The notes below the pieces were generated by a model. The model saw nothing but the letters and a program-made list of their open reading frames with translations. It was not told where the DNA came from and made no database searches. This document shows, piece after piece, positions 23,141 through 32,191 of a stretch of DNA of 64,000 bases. Each line of letters opens with the position of its first letter. Position 1 is the first letter of the stretch. The DNA lies in assembly GCF_904528075.1 (NCBI RefSeq), contig NZ_LR882035.1, positions 1,054,001-1,118,000 of the forward strand, written 5' to 3'. Position numbers and translations under genes: made by a program. The DNA is from Agreia sp. COWG. Lineage in GTDB: Bacteria; Actinomycetota; Actinomycetes; Actinomycetales; Microbacteriaceae.

Positions 23141-25198
23141 GTGAGCGAGACCGCTGTAGCCACCCTGATCGATGGGGACGTCTCCGCATTCACCTATGGC
23201 TGCGACTACAACCCCGAGCAGTGGTCCGCTGAGACCTGGCTCGAGGATGCCCGCCTCATGACCGACGCCGGGGTCACCCTGGTCGCGCTCAACATCTTCG
23301 GTTGGGCGCAACTCGAGCCGGTTCGAGGCCACTACGACTTCTCAGCCCTCGACGCCGTGATCGAGATTCTGCACGAGCACGGCATCGGCATCAACCTCGG
23401 CACGGCCACGGCCAGCCCGCCGCCGTGGTTCAGCTCCGACTATCCCGAGTCCCTGCCGATGATGGCGGACGGTACGCGTCGCGCGTTCGGCGGACGCCAG
23501 GCGTTCTGCCCGAGCTCGCCCGCGTATCGCGAGCACGCGCTCGCCCTCGTCGAGAAGGTCGCAGAGCGCTACGGAGCGCATCCGGCCGTTCGTCTCTGGC
23601 ACGTCTCGAACGAGATCGGCTGCCACAACGCGCACTGCTACTGCGACACGTCGGCCGCGGCGTTCCGCGAGTGGCTGAGGGCTCGCTACGAGAGCGTCGA
23701 CGCCGTGAACGACGCCTGGGGAACCTCCTTCTGGAGCCAGCGCTACGCGTCGTGGGAGCACATCCAGACGCCCCGGCTCACCGTGTCTACCGGCAACCCC
23801 GGTCAGGCGCTCGACTTCATGCGCTTCAGCTCCGATGAGCTGCTCGCTCACTTCAGGGCCGAGAAGGCGGTCTTGCAGAGGCACAGCGCGGCTCCCGTCA
23901 CCACGAACTTCATGGTCACAGCGCACATCCGCAACCAGGACTACTGGTCCTGGGCGCCGCACATGGACGTGATCGCCAACGACCACTACCTCGATCACCG
24001 GTTGGGCGATGCGAGAAGCGAACTCTCGTTCGCGGCGGATGCGACGCGCGGCCTGGCCGGCGGACGCCCCTGGATGCTCATGGAGCAGGCGACATCGGCC
24101 GTGAACTGGCAGCCGCTCAACCTCGCCAAGGCGCCGGGACAGATGATCCGCAACACCCTCAGCCACGTGGCCAGGGGCGCCGACGGCATCAGCTTCTTCC
24201 AGTGGCGTGCGTCGCTGGCGGGCAGCGAGAAGTTCCACTCCGCGATGCTGCCGCACGCGGGAACTGACTCGAGCGTGTGGCGGGAGGTCGTGGAGTTGGG
24301 GCGCATTCTCGAGAAGCTCGCCGAGGTGACGGGCAGCGTGGTCGCGGCCGAGGTGGCCATGGTCTTCGACTGGCAGGCCTGGTGGGCCACCGACCTCGAT
24401 TCGCACCCGTCAGCCGAGGTACGTTACCTGCCCCAGGTTCACGCCGTCTACAACGCGCTCCTCGCCGCGGGCGTCACCGTCGACATCGTGGCGCCGGGTG
24501 CCCCCGTCGATGCCTACAAGCTGGTGATCGTTCCGAGCCTCTACAGCGTCACGGATGCCGCGGCCCGGGTTCTGGCCGACTACGTGGCGGCCGGGGGGCA
24601 CGCCGTCGTGACCTTCTTCAGCGGCGTCGTCGACGAGCACGACCGGGTGCGCCCGGGCGGCTACCCGGGCGCGTTCCGCGAGCTCCTCGGCGTCACGAGC
24701 GAGGAATTCGTTCCCGTTCCCCGATCGGCCGTGCTCTCCCTCAGCGACGGTCAGAACGCGGGCCTGTGGTCGGAGCGATTGCGGCTCGACGGAGCAGAGG
24801 CGGTCTCGACCTTCACGAACGGACCCGTTCCGGGTGTCCCTGCGGTCACCCGCAACACGTCGGGCGACGGCGTCGCCTGGTACCTCGCCACGGCCCTCGA
24901 CGAGCCCTCGCTCCGGGCGACGCTGGTGCGCGCGGCCGCGGAGGCGGGCGTCGAGGTGCCGGTGGAGCGGGATGCCGGGGTCGAGATCGTTCGTCGGGTC
25001 GGGGCATCCGGCAGCTGGGTCTTCATCATCAACCACACGGATGCCGCGTTCGAGTACCAGACGCAGGGCACTGAGATCATCACGGGGGCCGAGCTCGGCA
25101 TCCGCGCGTCAGCTACGAACGAGATCTCGAAGGACGGCACGCTCGACGTTCCGGCCGGCGGGGTGCGCGTCGTGAGAGAGAGCAGGACAAAGAAGTGA
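23141..25198 (+). CDS. Beta-galactosidase, GH42
   Basis: Cytoplasmic enzyme (no signal peptide) hydrolysing beta-galactosides, 685 residues from GTG 23141; earlier in-frame codons run through the operators. Seen: FTYGCDYNPEQWSAETWLED, FGWAQLEP, ASPPPWF, acid/base Glu158 in HVSNEIGCHNAHCYCD (the Cys cluster typical of zinc-binding GH42), and nucleophile Glu315 in WMLMEQATSAVNWQP. A trimerisation/beta-trefoil-like C-terminal part follows. First gene of a five-gene operon; its stop overlaps the next GTG start (GTGA). Lactose or plant galacto-oligosaccharides are the expected substrates. Confidence 0.95.
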   Translation: MSETAVATLIDGDVSAFTYGCDYNPEQWSAETWLEDARLMTDAGVTLVALNIFGWAQLEPVRGHYDFSALDAVIEILHEHGIGINLGTATASPPPWFSSDYPESLPMMADGTRRAFGGRQAFCPSSPAYREHALALVEKVAERYGAHPAVRLWHVSNEIGCHNAHCYCDTSAAAFREWLRARYESVDAVNDAWGTSFWSQRYASWEHIQTPRLTVSTGNPGQALDFMRFSSDELLAHFRAEKAVLQRHSAAPVTTNFMVTAHIRNQDYWSWAPHMDVIANDHYLDHRLGDARSELSFAADATRGLAGGRPWMLMEQATSAVNWQPLNLAKAPGQMIRNTLSHVARGADGISFFQWRASLAGSEKFHSAMLPHAGTDSSVWREVVELGRILEKLAEVTGSVVAAEVAMVFDWQAWWATDLDSHPSAEVRYLPQVHAVYNALLAAGVTVDIVAPGAPVDAYKLVIVPSLYSVTDAAARVLADYVAAGGHAVVTFFSGVVDEHDRVRPGGYPGAFRELLGVTSEEFVPVPRSAVLSLSDGQNAGLWSERLRLDGAEAVSTFTNGPVPGVPAVTRNTSGDGVAWYLATALDEPSLRATLVRAAAEAGVEVPVERDAGVEIVRRVGASGSWVFIINHTDAAFEYQTQGTEIITGAELGIRASATNEISKDGTLDVPAGGVRVVRESRTKK

Positions 25199-26100
25199 CG
25201 ACCACCTCTGCGCCGCGGCTGAAGGCCCGCCGCACGCCCGTCAAGCACAAGAGGGCGATTGCGATCTTCCTCGCGCCATTCGCCGTCTTGTTCGCGGCTT
25301 TCTACCTGCTGCCGATCGGTTGGGCGATAGGCCAGTCCCTGCTTGTCGTCGAGCGCAACGGCACGTTCGGCAAGCCGGTCGAGGTCTTCGGTGGCCTCAC
25401 CCAATACATCCTGGTGTTCCAGAACGAGGCGTTCTGGGCATCCGTCGGACGGGTAGCGCTCTTCGGCGTGGTGCAGGTGCCGGTGATGCTCGGCTTCGCG
25501 CTGATCCTGGCGCTGCTTCTCGATTCGCCGCTCGTGAAGGGCAAGAAGTTCTTTCGGCTGGCATTCTTCGTGCCGTACGCGGTGCCGGGCGTGATCGCGG
25601 CCATCATGTGGGGCTACCTCTACTCGCCGAACCTCTCTCCCTTCGCCGCCTTCACCTCGGGTTTCGATCTGCTGGCACCCGAGACGGTGCTCTGGTCGAT
25701 CGCGAATGTGGTCACCTGGGTCTACGTCGGCTACAACATGCTGATCATCTACTCGGCCCTGCTGGCGCTGCCGACAGAGATCTTCGAGGCGGCGAGGCTC
25801 GACGGCGCGAACCAGTTGCAGATAGCACTGTCTATCAAGATCCCGCTGGTGATGCCGGCCATCGTGCTCACCGCGATCTTCTCGATCATCGGAACGCTGC
25901 AGCTGCTCGCGGAGCCGCAGGTGTTCCGCAGCTTCACTTCGTCGGTGTCGAGCACGTTCACCCCGAACATCGCCGTCTACACGACATCTGCCGTGCCGAA
26001 CGTGAGCCTCGCGGCAGCCATGAGCGTGGTGCTGGCGATCGCCACGTTCGTGATGTCGTTCGTCTTTTTGAAATTCACCCAGCGTAAGGGCGACAAGTGA
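25195..26100 (+). CDS. Sugar ABC transporter permease, MalF type
   Basis: 301-residue inner-membrane permease with six predicted helices. The first hydrophobic segment is IAIFLAPFAVLFAAFYLLPI, and the EAA loop is EIFEAARLDGANQLQIALSI, which contacts the ATPase. GTG 25195 overlaps the beta-galactosidase stop; its own stop overlaps the next permease, so the three are coupled. Together with the next permease and the lipoprotein it forms a CUT1-type oligosaccharide importer. No ATPase gene is present in the operon. Confidence 0.93.
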   Translation: MTTTSAPRLKARRTPVKHKRAIAIFLAPFAVLFAAFYLLPIGWAIGQSLLVVERNGTFGKPVEVFGGLTQYILVFQNEAFWASVGRVALFGVVQVPVMLGFALILALLLDSPLVKGKKFFRLAFFVPYAVPGVIAAIMWGYLYSPNLSPFAAFTSGFDLLAPETVLWSIANVVTWVYVGYNMLIIYSALLALPTEIFEAARLDGANQLQIALSIKIPLVMPAIVLTAIFSIIGTLQLLAEPQVFRSFTSSVSSTFTPNIAVYTTSAVPNVSLAAAMSVVLAIATFVMSFVFLKFTQRKGDK

Positions 26101-26960
26101 CCCAGATATCCGCAGGCGCTCCGAAAGAGAAACTCGCCTCCCGCACCGCGGCCATGATCGTCATGGGCGTCTCGACGCTCTACTTCCTGGTGCCGATCTG
26201 GTGGCTGTTCATCGGCTCGACCAAGTCGCGTGAGCAGTTCTCAAGCACGGCCGGGCTGTGGTTCGCAGACTTCAATCTGTTCACCAACATCGCCGACCTC
26301 GTCAGCTACAACGACGGCGTGTACCTGCGCTGGATGCTGAACAGCATCGTCTACGCGAGCTTCGGCGCGCTGCTGGGAACGCTGTTCGCGGCGATGTGCG
26401 GCTACGCTCTGGCCAAGTACCGTTTCCCCGGCCGAGAGCTGATCTTCAACACCGTGCTCGGCGGCGTTCTGGTGCCGGCCACCGCTCTGGCGCTGCCGCT
26501 GTTCCTGATCTTCAGCCAGTTCAACGCGACCAACACATTCTGGTCCGTCTTCCTTCCCAGCATCGTGAGCCCGTTCGGGGTCTACCTCGCCCGCATCTTC
26601 GCGGCGGCGAGCGTTCCCGACGAGCTGCTCGAGGCGGCGAGGCTCGACGGCGCAGGGGAGGTGCGCACATTCTTCTCGGTGTCGCGACGACTGATGACTC
26701 CCGCGCTGGTCACGATCTTCCTGTTCCAGTTCGTGGCCATCTGGAACAACTTCTTCCTGCCGCTCATCATGCTGCGCGACCAGACCCTGTTCCCTGTCAC
26801 CCTCGGCCTCTACACCTGGAACTCGCAGGTCAACCAGATCCCCGAGATCCGCACCTTCGTCATCATCGGGGCGTTCCTGTCGATCATCCCGCTGATCATC
26901 GCCTTCCTCAGCCTCCAGCGCTTTTGGCGCGGGGGGTTGGGGGCCGGCAGCGTCAAGTAG
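26097..26960 (+). CDS. Sugar ABC transporter permease, MalG type
   Basis: 287 residues, six predicted helices. EAA loop ELLEAARLDGAGEVRTFFSV, and the MalG-like NSIVYASFGALLGTLFAAMC and GYALAKYRFPGRELI stretches. GTG 26097 overlaps the MalF-type stop. Pairs with that permease in an oligosaccharide importer. About 55 bp separate it from the binding-protein gene. Confidence 0.93.
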   Translation: MTQISAGAPKEKLASRTAAMIVMGVSTLYFLVPIWWLFIGSTKSREQFSSTAGLWFADFNLFTNIADLVSYNDGVYLRWMLNSIVYASFGALLGTLFAAMCGYALAKYRFPGRELIFNTVLGGVLVPATALALPLFLIFSQFNATNTFWSVFLPSIVSPFGVYLARIFAAASVPDELLEAARLDGAGEVRTFFSVSRRLMTPALVTIFLFQFVAIWNNFFLPLIMLRDQTLFPVTLGLYTWNSQVNQIPEIRTFVIIGAFLSIIPLIIAFLSLQRFWRGGLGAGSVK

Positions 26961-27016
26961 CCGCTGCCACCCGCACGACCCCTCACCACAGAACCGCACA
27001 GTCAAAGGAAGAGAAA

Positions 27017-28357
27017 ATGCACATCAAAAACAGCAAGCGCATTGTGGCGCTCGGTGTTCTCGCGGCTATCAGCCTCACGGGATGCGCCGCGGGCGGCAGC
27101 GGCGGAGGAAGCGACAGCGGCAGCGACGCCGCCGCGTGCGCCCCGAGCGACGGCAAGGTCGAGCTCAGCTACACGTCGTGGATCCCCGGAATCGATAAGG
27201 TCGTCGACATCTGGAACAAGGAGAACCCCGACATCCAGGTCACGGTGCAGACCGGCCCGAACGGCAACGGCGGCACCTATAAGAACTTCTTCAACCAGTT
27301 GAGCGCGGGCAACGCCCCCGACCTCGGCCAGATCGAGTACGACGCGCTGCCGAACTTCCGCGTGCAGGACGGCCTGACGAACATCGCCTCGTGCGCCAAC
27401 GTCAGCGAGAGCAAGGACGACTTCATCGACTGGACCTGGAACCAGGTGACCTTCGGCGAAGACAACGCGGTCTACGCGATTCCGCAGGACACGGGCCCCA
27501 TGGCCCTGTACTACCGCAAGGACCTGTTCGAGAAGGCCGGCATCGCCGTTCCCACCACCTGGGACGAGTACGCCGAGGCGGCGAAGACCATCCGTTCGGA
27601 GGGCGGCTACATCACCAACTTCCCGCAGAACGACGTGAACTGGTTCGCCGGTCTCGTCTGGCAGGCAGATGGCAAGTGGTTCAAGAACGACGCCGACAAG
27701 TGGGACGTGACCCTCGATGGCACCGAGTCCGAGAAGGTCGCCGACTACTGGCAGGGCCTGATCTCGAACGACCTCGTCTCCAAGGTTCCGGCCTGGACCG
27801 ACGAGTGGAACAACGCCTACAACACCGGCAGCGACTGGACCTGGATCTCGGCCGTCTGGGGAGCCAACTCGATCTCGAGCGGCGCACCCGACACATCCGG
27901 GAACTGGGCCGTCGCGCCCATGCCGCAGTGGAAGGCGGGCGAGAAGAAGGCAGGCAACTGGGGCGGTTCATCGACGGCCGTGCTCAAGGGGTCGAAGCAC
28001 CCGTATGAGGCGGCGCAGTTCGCGCTGTGGCTGAACACCAGCGACGAGGCCCTCACGGCCCTCAACCAGGAAGCCAACCTCTACCCCGCCACGAAGGCGG
28101 GGCTGAAACTTCCGGTACTCGCCGACGGCGTGCCGTTCTACGGCAACCAGAAGATCTACGACACCTTCGCCGAAGCCGCCAACGAGACGAACGCCGACTT
28201 CACCTGGGGACCGACGATGACGCAGACCTACAGCGACGTCGCCGATGGCTTCGGAAAGGTGCTGGGCGGGTCGGGAACGCTGACCGATGCCTTGAAGACG
28301 GGTCAGGAGAAGACCATCGCCGCACTGGACGCGGCGGCGATTCCCGTCAAGAAGTGA
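27017..28357 (+). CDS. Extracellular sugar-binding lipoprotein of the ABC importer
   Basis: 446 residues. Signal peptide MHIKNSKRIVALGVLAAISL with lipobox LTGC, lipidated Cys23. A Gly/Ser-rich spacer follows, then a family-1 solute-binding protein with LSYTSWIPGIDKVVDIWNKE, QIEYDALPNF, YAIPQDTGPMALYYRKDLFE and GNWGGSSTAVLKGSKHPYEA. AAAGGAAG precedes ATG 27017. It captures the galactoside outside the membrane for the two permeases. Ligand specificity is inferred only from the flanking GH42 and GH36 enzymes. Confidence 0.94.
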   Translation: MHIKNSKRIVALGVLAAISLTGCAAGGSGGGSDSGSDAAACAPSDGKVELSYTSWIPGIDKVVDIWNKENPDIQVTVQTGPNGNGGTYKNFFNQLSAGNAPDLGQIEYDALPNFRVQDGLTNIASCANVSESKDDFIDWTWNQVTFGEDNAVYAIPQDTGPMALYYRKDLFEKAGIAVPTTWDEYAEAAKTIRSEGGYITNFPQNDVNWFAGLVWQADGKWFKNDADKWDVTLDGTESEKVADYWQGLISNDLVSKVPAWTDEWNNAYNTGSDWTWISAVWGANSISSGAPDTSGNWAVAPMPQWKAGEKKAGNWGGSSTAVLKGSKHPYEAAQFALWLNTSDEALTALNQEANLYPATKAGLKLPVLADGVPFYGNQKIYDTFAEAANETNADFTWGPTMTQTYSDVADGFGKVLGGSGTLTDALKTGQEKTIAALDAAAIPVKK

Positions 28358-28370
28358 GCACGATAAACAC

Positions 28371-30515
28371 GTGAGCATGATCCACCACCTCCGTGCCGCG
28401 GGTACCAGCTTCGTGCTGGATGCCCGCGGCACGGCCGTGCCCGCCGTCATCCACTTCGGAGCCGACCTGGGCGATCTCGACGCCTCGGCCCTCGAACACC
28501 TCGTCGACGCCCAACTCCCGGCCGTCGGCCCGAGCTCCATCGATTCGGCACTCACCCAGCGCATCGTGCCCCTCATGGCCGACGGATGGTCGGGCAGGCC
28601 CGGCCTCGCCGGCTTTCACGAGGGCTCGACTATCGCGACCGTCGGTGCGCAGCACACCGCCGCGCTCCGGCTCAGAGAGGCTCGCCGCGCGGGCCACAGC
28701 ATCTCGATCGAGCTCGAGTCCATCCCGCCGATTCCCGGCGAACCCGATGCGACCGCTCTCGTCGTCGAGGTCGTCATCGAGCTCTCGGCGGAAGGCGTTT
28801 TGCGCCAGCGACTCACCCTCGTCAACGAGGGTTCGAGCGTGTACTCGCTGGCCTCCCTTGACGCCACCCTTCCGGTTCCCGCGAGGGCCCGCGAGCTGCT
28901 CGACTTCACGGGGCGCTGGCCGCGGGAGCGCCAGCCGCAGCGACACGAGCTGGGCATCGGAACCTGGACGAGAGACAGCCGTCACGGCAGGCCGGGCCAC
29001 GACGCGGCCTTCCTCCTGGTGGCGGGTACCCCCGACTTCGGATTCCGTCATGGCGAGGTGTGGGCGTCTCACCTCGCCTGGAGCGGCGACCAGCGTCTCT
29101 GGGCCGAGGCCTCGGCCACCGGGCACGCGCTCGTGGGGGCGGGAGAGCTGTTCGAACCGGGCGAGGTGCGCCTGCAACCGGGCCAGAGCTACGCCTCGCC
29201 GTGGCTCGTCTCGGCCTGGGCAGACGACGGTCTCGACGGCCTCACGCGTCGCCTGCACGGCTTCGTGCGCTCTCGACGACGGCTCGGCGAGCGCAAGCTC
29301 ATGCTCAATACCTGGGAGGCCGTCTACTTCGATCACGACCTCGCAACACTCACGCGGCTGGCCGAGGCGGCGGCCCGGGTGGGTGTCGAGCGCTTTGTCC
29401 TCGATGACGGCTGGATGACGGGCCGCACCGACGACAGGCGCGCGCTCGGCGATTGGACCGTTGACGCCGACAAGTGGCCTGATGGCCTTCATCCGCTGTT
29501 AGCCCGGGTGCACGCCCTCGGCATGGACTTCGGCCTCTGGGTGGAGCCCGAGATGGTGAGCCTCGACTCCGACGTCGCTCGTGCGCACCCGGAGTGGGTG
29601 CTCGGAGCCGGCAACGCCGAGCTGCCGCAGCCTTGGCGCTTTCAGCAGGCACTCGATCTGTCGAACCCCGACGCCTTCGCGCACGTGCACGGCCAGCTCG
29701 CGGCGCTGCTGCGTGAATATCCGATCGCCTATCTGAAGTGGGATCAGAACCGCGATCTGCTCGGCGGCTCGGCCCACCGTCAGACGTCGGCCTGCTATCG
29801 CCTCATGGATTCGCTGCGCCAGGAGTTTCCCCGCCTCGAGATCGAGTCGTGCTCGTCGGGCGGCGGGCGCGTCGATCTCGGCGTTCTGGAACGCACCGAT
29901 CGGGTCTGGCCGAGCGACACGAACGACTCCCTCGAGCGCCAGTCGATCTACCGCCACACGGCTTCTCTCGTGCCTCCCGAGTTCCTCGGGGTGCATCTCG
30001 GGGCGCCGACCGCCCACACCACGGGGCGCAGCCACGAGCTGAGCTTCCGGCTCGCGACGGCCCTCTTCGGCCATGCCGGCATCGAGTGGGATCTCACGAC
30101 CGCGAACGAGACCGAGCTCGCCGCGATCGGCGACTGGGCGACGTTCTACCGCTCTCAGCGACATCTCTTGCACACGGGCGTGCTCGTGCGTGCCGACGCG
30201 AGTGATCCGGCTCGTCAGGTGCACGGCATCGTCGCGCCGGATGCCTCCGCCGCGATCTTCGCGGTCGTCACCGTGGCCGCCACACGTGACTCGGCTGTCG
30301 CGCCGCTCACCTTCCCCGGCCTCGACCCCGAGCGCAAATACCGCGTGCGACCGGTAAAACTGGGTCAGTGGCCCCGCGTGCTGCAGGATGCGCCGCCTCC
30401 GTGGTGGAGCCGGGGTGAGATCACCCTTGCGGGACGCGTGCTCGCCGAGCTCGGCCTCACGATGCCTCTGCTTCTTCCCGAGCAGGCGCTCGTGCTGCAC
30501 TTCACGGCGGCCTGA
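28371..30515 (+). CDS. Alpha-galactosidase, GH36
   Basis: 714 residues from GTG 28371 (ATG 28377 is possible). N-terminal beta-supersandwich, then the barrel: LMLNTWEAVYFDHD, RFVLDDGWMTGR, DFGLWVEPEMVS, nucleophile Asp458 in YLKWDQNRDL, the family CSSGGGRVDLGVLERTD, and acid/base Asp516 in WPSDTNDSLER. Removes alpha-1,6-galactose from raffinose, stachyose or melibiose. Last gene of the operon. With the GH42 enzyme it gives the cell both alpha- and beta-galactoside use. No secretion signal, so it acts on imported sugars. Confidence 0.95.
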   Translation: MSMIHHLRAAGTSFVLDARGTAVPAVIHFGADLGDLDASALEHLVDAQLPAVGPSSIDSALTQRIVPLMADGWSGRPGLAGFHEGSTIATVGAQHTAALRLREARRAGHSISIELESIPPIPGEPDATALVVEVVIELSAEGVLRQRLTLVNEGSSVYSLASLDATLPVPARARELLDFTGRWPRERQPQRHELGIGTWTRDSRHGRPGHDAAFLLVAGTPDFGFRHGEVWASHLAWSGDQRLWAEASATGHALVGAGELFEPGEVRLQPGQSYASPWLVSAWADDGLDGLTRRLHGFVRSRRRLGERKLMLNTWEAVYFDHDLATLTRLAEAAARVGVERFVLDDGWMTGRTDDRRALGDWTVDADKWPDGLHPLLARVHALGMDFGLWVEPEMVSLDSDVARAHPEWVLGAGNAELPQPWRFQQALDLSNPDAFAHVHGQLAALLREYPIAYLKWDQNRDLLGGSAHRQTSACYRLMDSLRQEFPRLEIESCSSGGGRVDLGVLERTDRVWPSDTNDSLERQSIYRHTASLVPPEFLGVHLGAPTAHTTGRSHELSFRLATALFGHAGIEWDLTTANETELAAIGDWATFYRSQRHLLHTGVLVRADASDPARQVHGIVAPDASAAIFAVVTVAATRDSAVAPLTFPGLDPERKYRVRPVKLGQWPRVLQDAPPPWWSRGEITLAGRVLAELGLTMPLLLPEQALVLHFTAA

Positions 30516-30525
30516 GCGGCCAGCC

Positions 30526-30566
30526 CCGACCGGGCGGGGTCGCTGAGGTGCAGCCGACCGGGCGGG
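30526..30566. repeat. 13-bp direct repeat in the gap before xerC
   Basis: CCGACCGGGCGGG occurs at 30526-30538 and 30554-30566. The first copy is part of a weak CCCC/GGGG hairpin that might end the galactoside operon. It marks the distal edge of the accessory block between dprA and xerC. Confidence 0.4.
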
Positions 30567-30606
30567 CCTGCCGCCCATATGCTCCCGAACGCGGCATGCT
30601 GGGGGG

Positions 30607-31524
30607 ATGCAGCTCGAGCGCGCGATCGACGACTTCGTGTCGTACCTCCTCGCCGAGCGTGGATACTCCCCGCACACGATCAGGGCATACCGCTCCGACC
30701 TGGCTGGGCTGGCCGCCTTCGCCGCCGAGCGACAGATCGTCGACACCGACTCGGTGACGTTGGAGACCTATCGCGACTGGCTCTGGCTGGCGTCGCAGCA
30801 GGGGCGGTCGAAGGCCACCTTGGCGCGTCGATCGGCCACGGCGAAGAGCTTCTCTGCGTGGCTGAGGCGATCGGAGGGCGCGCCCGTCGATGCCGCGCGA
30901 CGCCTTCGAGCGCCGAAGCCGGATCGCAGCCTTCCGCGAGTGCTGTCTCGGGATGCGATGACGTCGGTGCTCGACGGCCTGTCGCTGCGCACGGCCGAGG
31001 GTGATCCGGTCGCCCTGCGCGACCTGGCCATCGTCGAACTGCTCTACGCGTCGGCCCTCCGGGTGTCGGAGCTCGTCGGCGTCGACAACGGTGACCTCGA
31101 CCTCGACCGCCGCACGCTGCGTGTGCTCGGCAAGGGCTCGAAAGAGAGGGTCGTGCCGTTCGGCGCGCCCGCTCACCTTGCAGTGGTCGACTACCTTCAG
31201 CGGGGCAGACCGGCCCTCGTCGCACGAGCGGCCGATCCGTCGACGGTCACGGCCACCTTTCTCGGGTCGAGGGGCGGTCGTCTCGGAACCCGCTCGGTCT
31301 ACGAACTGGTGTCGAGGCTGCTCCTGGATGTTCCGGGCTCGGGCCCCGACGGGCCGCACGCGTTTCGCCACACGGCCGCAACGCACCTGCTCGACGGGGG
31401 CGCCGATCTGAGGGCGGTGCAGGAGATGCTCGGCCACGCGAGCCTCGGCACGACCCAGATCTACACGCATGTCACAACCGAGCGGCTGCGGGAGACCTAC
31501 CGACTGGCCCACCCGCGCGCCTGA
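30607..31524 (+). CDS. xerC: Tyrosine recombinase XerC
   Basis: Site-specific recombinase that, with XerD, resolves chromosome dimers at dif. 305 residues, family length. N-terminal SAM-like domain (1-95), then the catalytic domain with Arg152 in ASALRVSELVG, Lys176 in GKGSKERVVP, His251 and Arg254 in HAFRHTAATHLL, His277 in LGHASLGTTQ and nucleophile Tyr286 in QIYTHVT. All residues are present, so it should be active. Normally the gene after dprA; the gap here contains the galactoside operon. ATG 30607. Confidence 0.94.
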   Translation: MQLERAIDDFVSYLLAERGYSPHTIRAYRSDLAGLAAFAAERQIVDTDSVTLETYRDWLWLASQQGRSKATLARRSATAKSFSAWLRRSEGAPVDAARRLRAPKPDRSLPRVLSRDAMTSVLDGLSLRTAEGDPVALRDLAIVELLYASALRVSELVGVDNGDLDLDRRTLRVLGKGSKERVVPFGAPAHLAVVDYLQRGRPALVARAADPSTVTATFLGSRGGRLGTRSVYELVSRLLLDVPGSGPDGPHAFRHTAATHLLDGGADLRAVQEMLGHASLGTTQIYTHVTTERLRETYRLAHPRA

Positions 31525-31534
31525 ACGGCGAGGC

Positions 31535-32056
31535 TCACGGCAGGGGAAGCAGCACGGCACGCGGACCGCGCGCCAGGAGATCGAGCGGCGAGAGGTAGTC
31601 GCCGTCGAGTCGGACCCCCAGGTGCAGGCACGATGTCGCACAGTGGAACAACTCCGAGACGACGCCGACGACCTGGCCGCGTTCGACCCTGTCACCCGGC
31701 TGCAGCGAGCTCTCGACCGGCTCGAAGCTCGACAGGTAACCGCCGGGATGCGAGAGGGTGAGCACGGGCCTGTCGACCACCCAGCCACGAAAGGACACCA
31801 CCCCCGAGGCCGGTGCCCGCACCGAGACACCGGCCTCGGTGGCGATATCGATGCCACGATGCCCGGCCGAGTAACGATCGGCCGGTGCGTCGTAGGGGCG
31901 AACGACGATGCTGGCCACGGGAAGGGGCCACGACCAGCGGGGGAGGGCTGTCGAGGCTTCGACACCGGCGGACACGGCAGTCGCGGGCCCGGCGAGTGGC
32001 GCGACGAGCAGGGCCAGGGTGACGAGTGCAACACGGGGGAGACGTCGACCGATCAT
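31535..32056 (-). CDS. Secreted M23-like protein with incomplete catalytic site
   Basis: 173 residues from ATG 32056, which begins a clean signal peptide (MIGRRLPRVALVTLALLV, then APLAGPATAVSA). The M23/LytM domain has the zinc HxxxD in GHRGIDIATEAG. Instead of the usual HxH it reads SCLHLGVR, so the first, catalytic His is Cys, and the middle His of active enzymes (YxHL) reads GYLSSFEPV. It is therefore probably a non-cleaving wall-binding or regulatory protein. Convergent with xerC and upstream of rpsB as in relatives. In-frame upstream ATGs (32080, 32188) are less likely because they lengthen the segment before the signal. Confidence 0.8.
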   Translation of the reverse strand: MIGRRLPRVALVTLALLVAPLAGPATAVSAGVEASTALPRWSWPLPVASIVVRPYDAPADRYSAGHRGIDIATEAGVSVRAPASGVVSFRGWVVDRPVLTLSHPGGYLSSFEPVESSLQPGDRVERGQVVGVVSELFHCATSCLHLGVRLDGDYLSPLDLLARGPRAVLLPLP

Positions 32057-32191
32057 GTTCGCCAGCCTGTCAAGGGGCATGCCGGAGCAGCGACGAATGC
32101 GGCACCCGGTTGATGGATCGTGCCAAGATCGATGTGTGAGGGAAGCGCTCGCACCTCGAGCGCCGACCGGAGAATTTAGAGGGAGCACACC

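Noticed and set aside
32136..32157. LacI-type operator before the sugar porter (AGCGCT core)
   Set aside because: Outside the 6-bp core only a few positions are symmetric, and it does not resemble the TGGGAGCGTTCCCA sites upstream of the beta-galactosidase.
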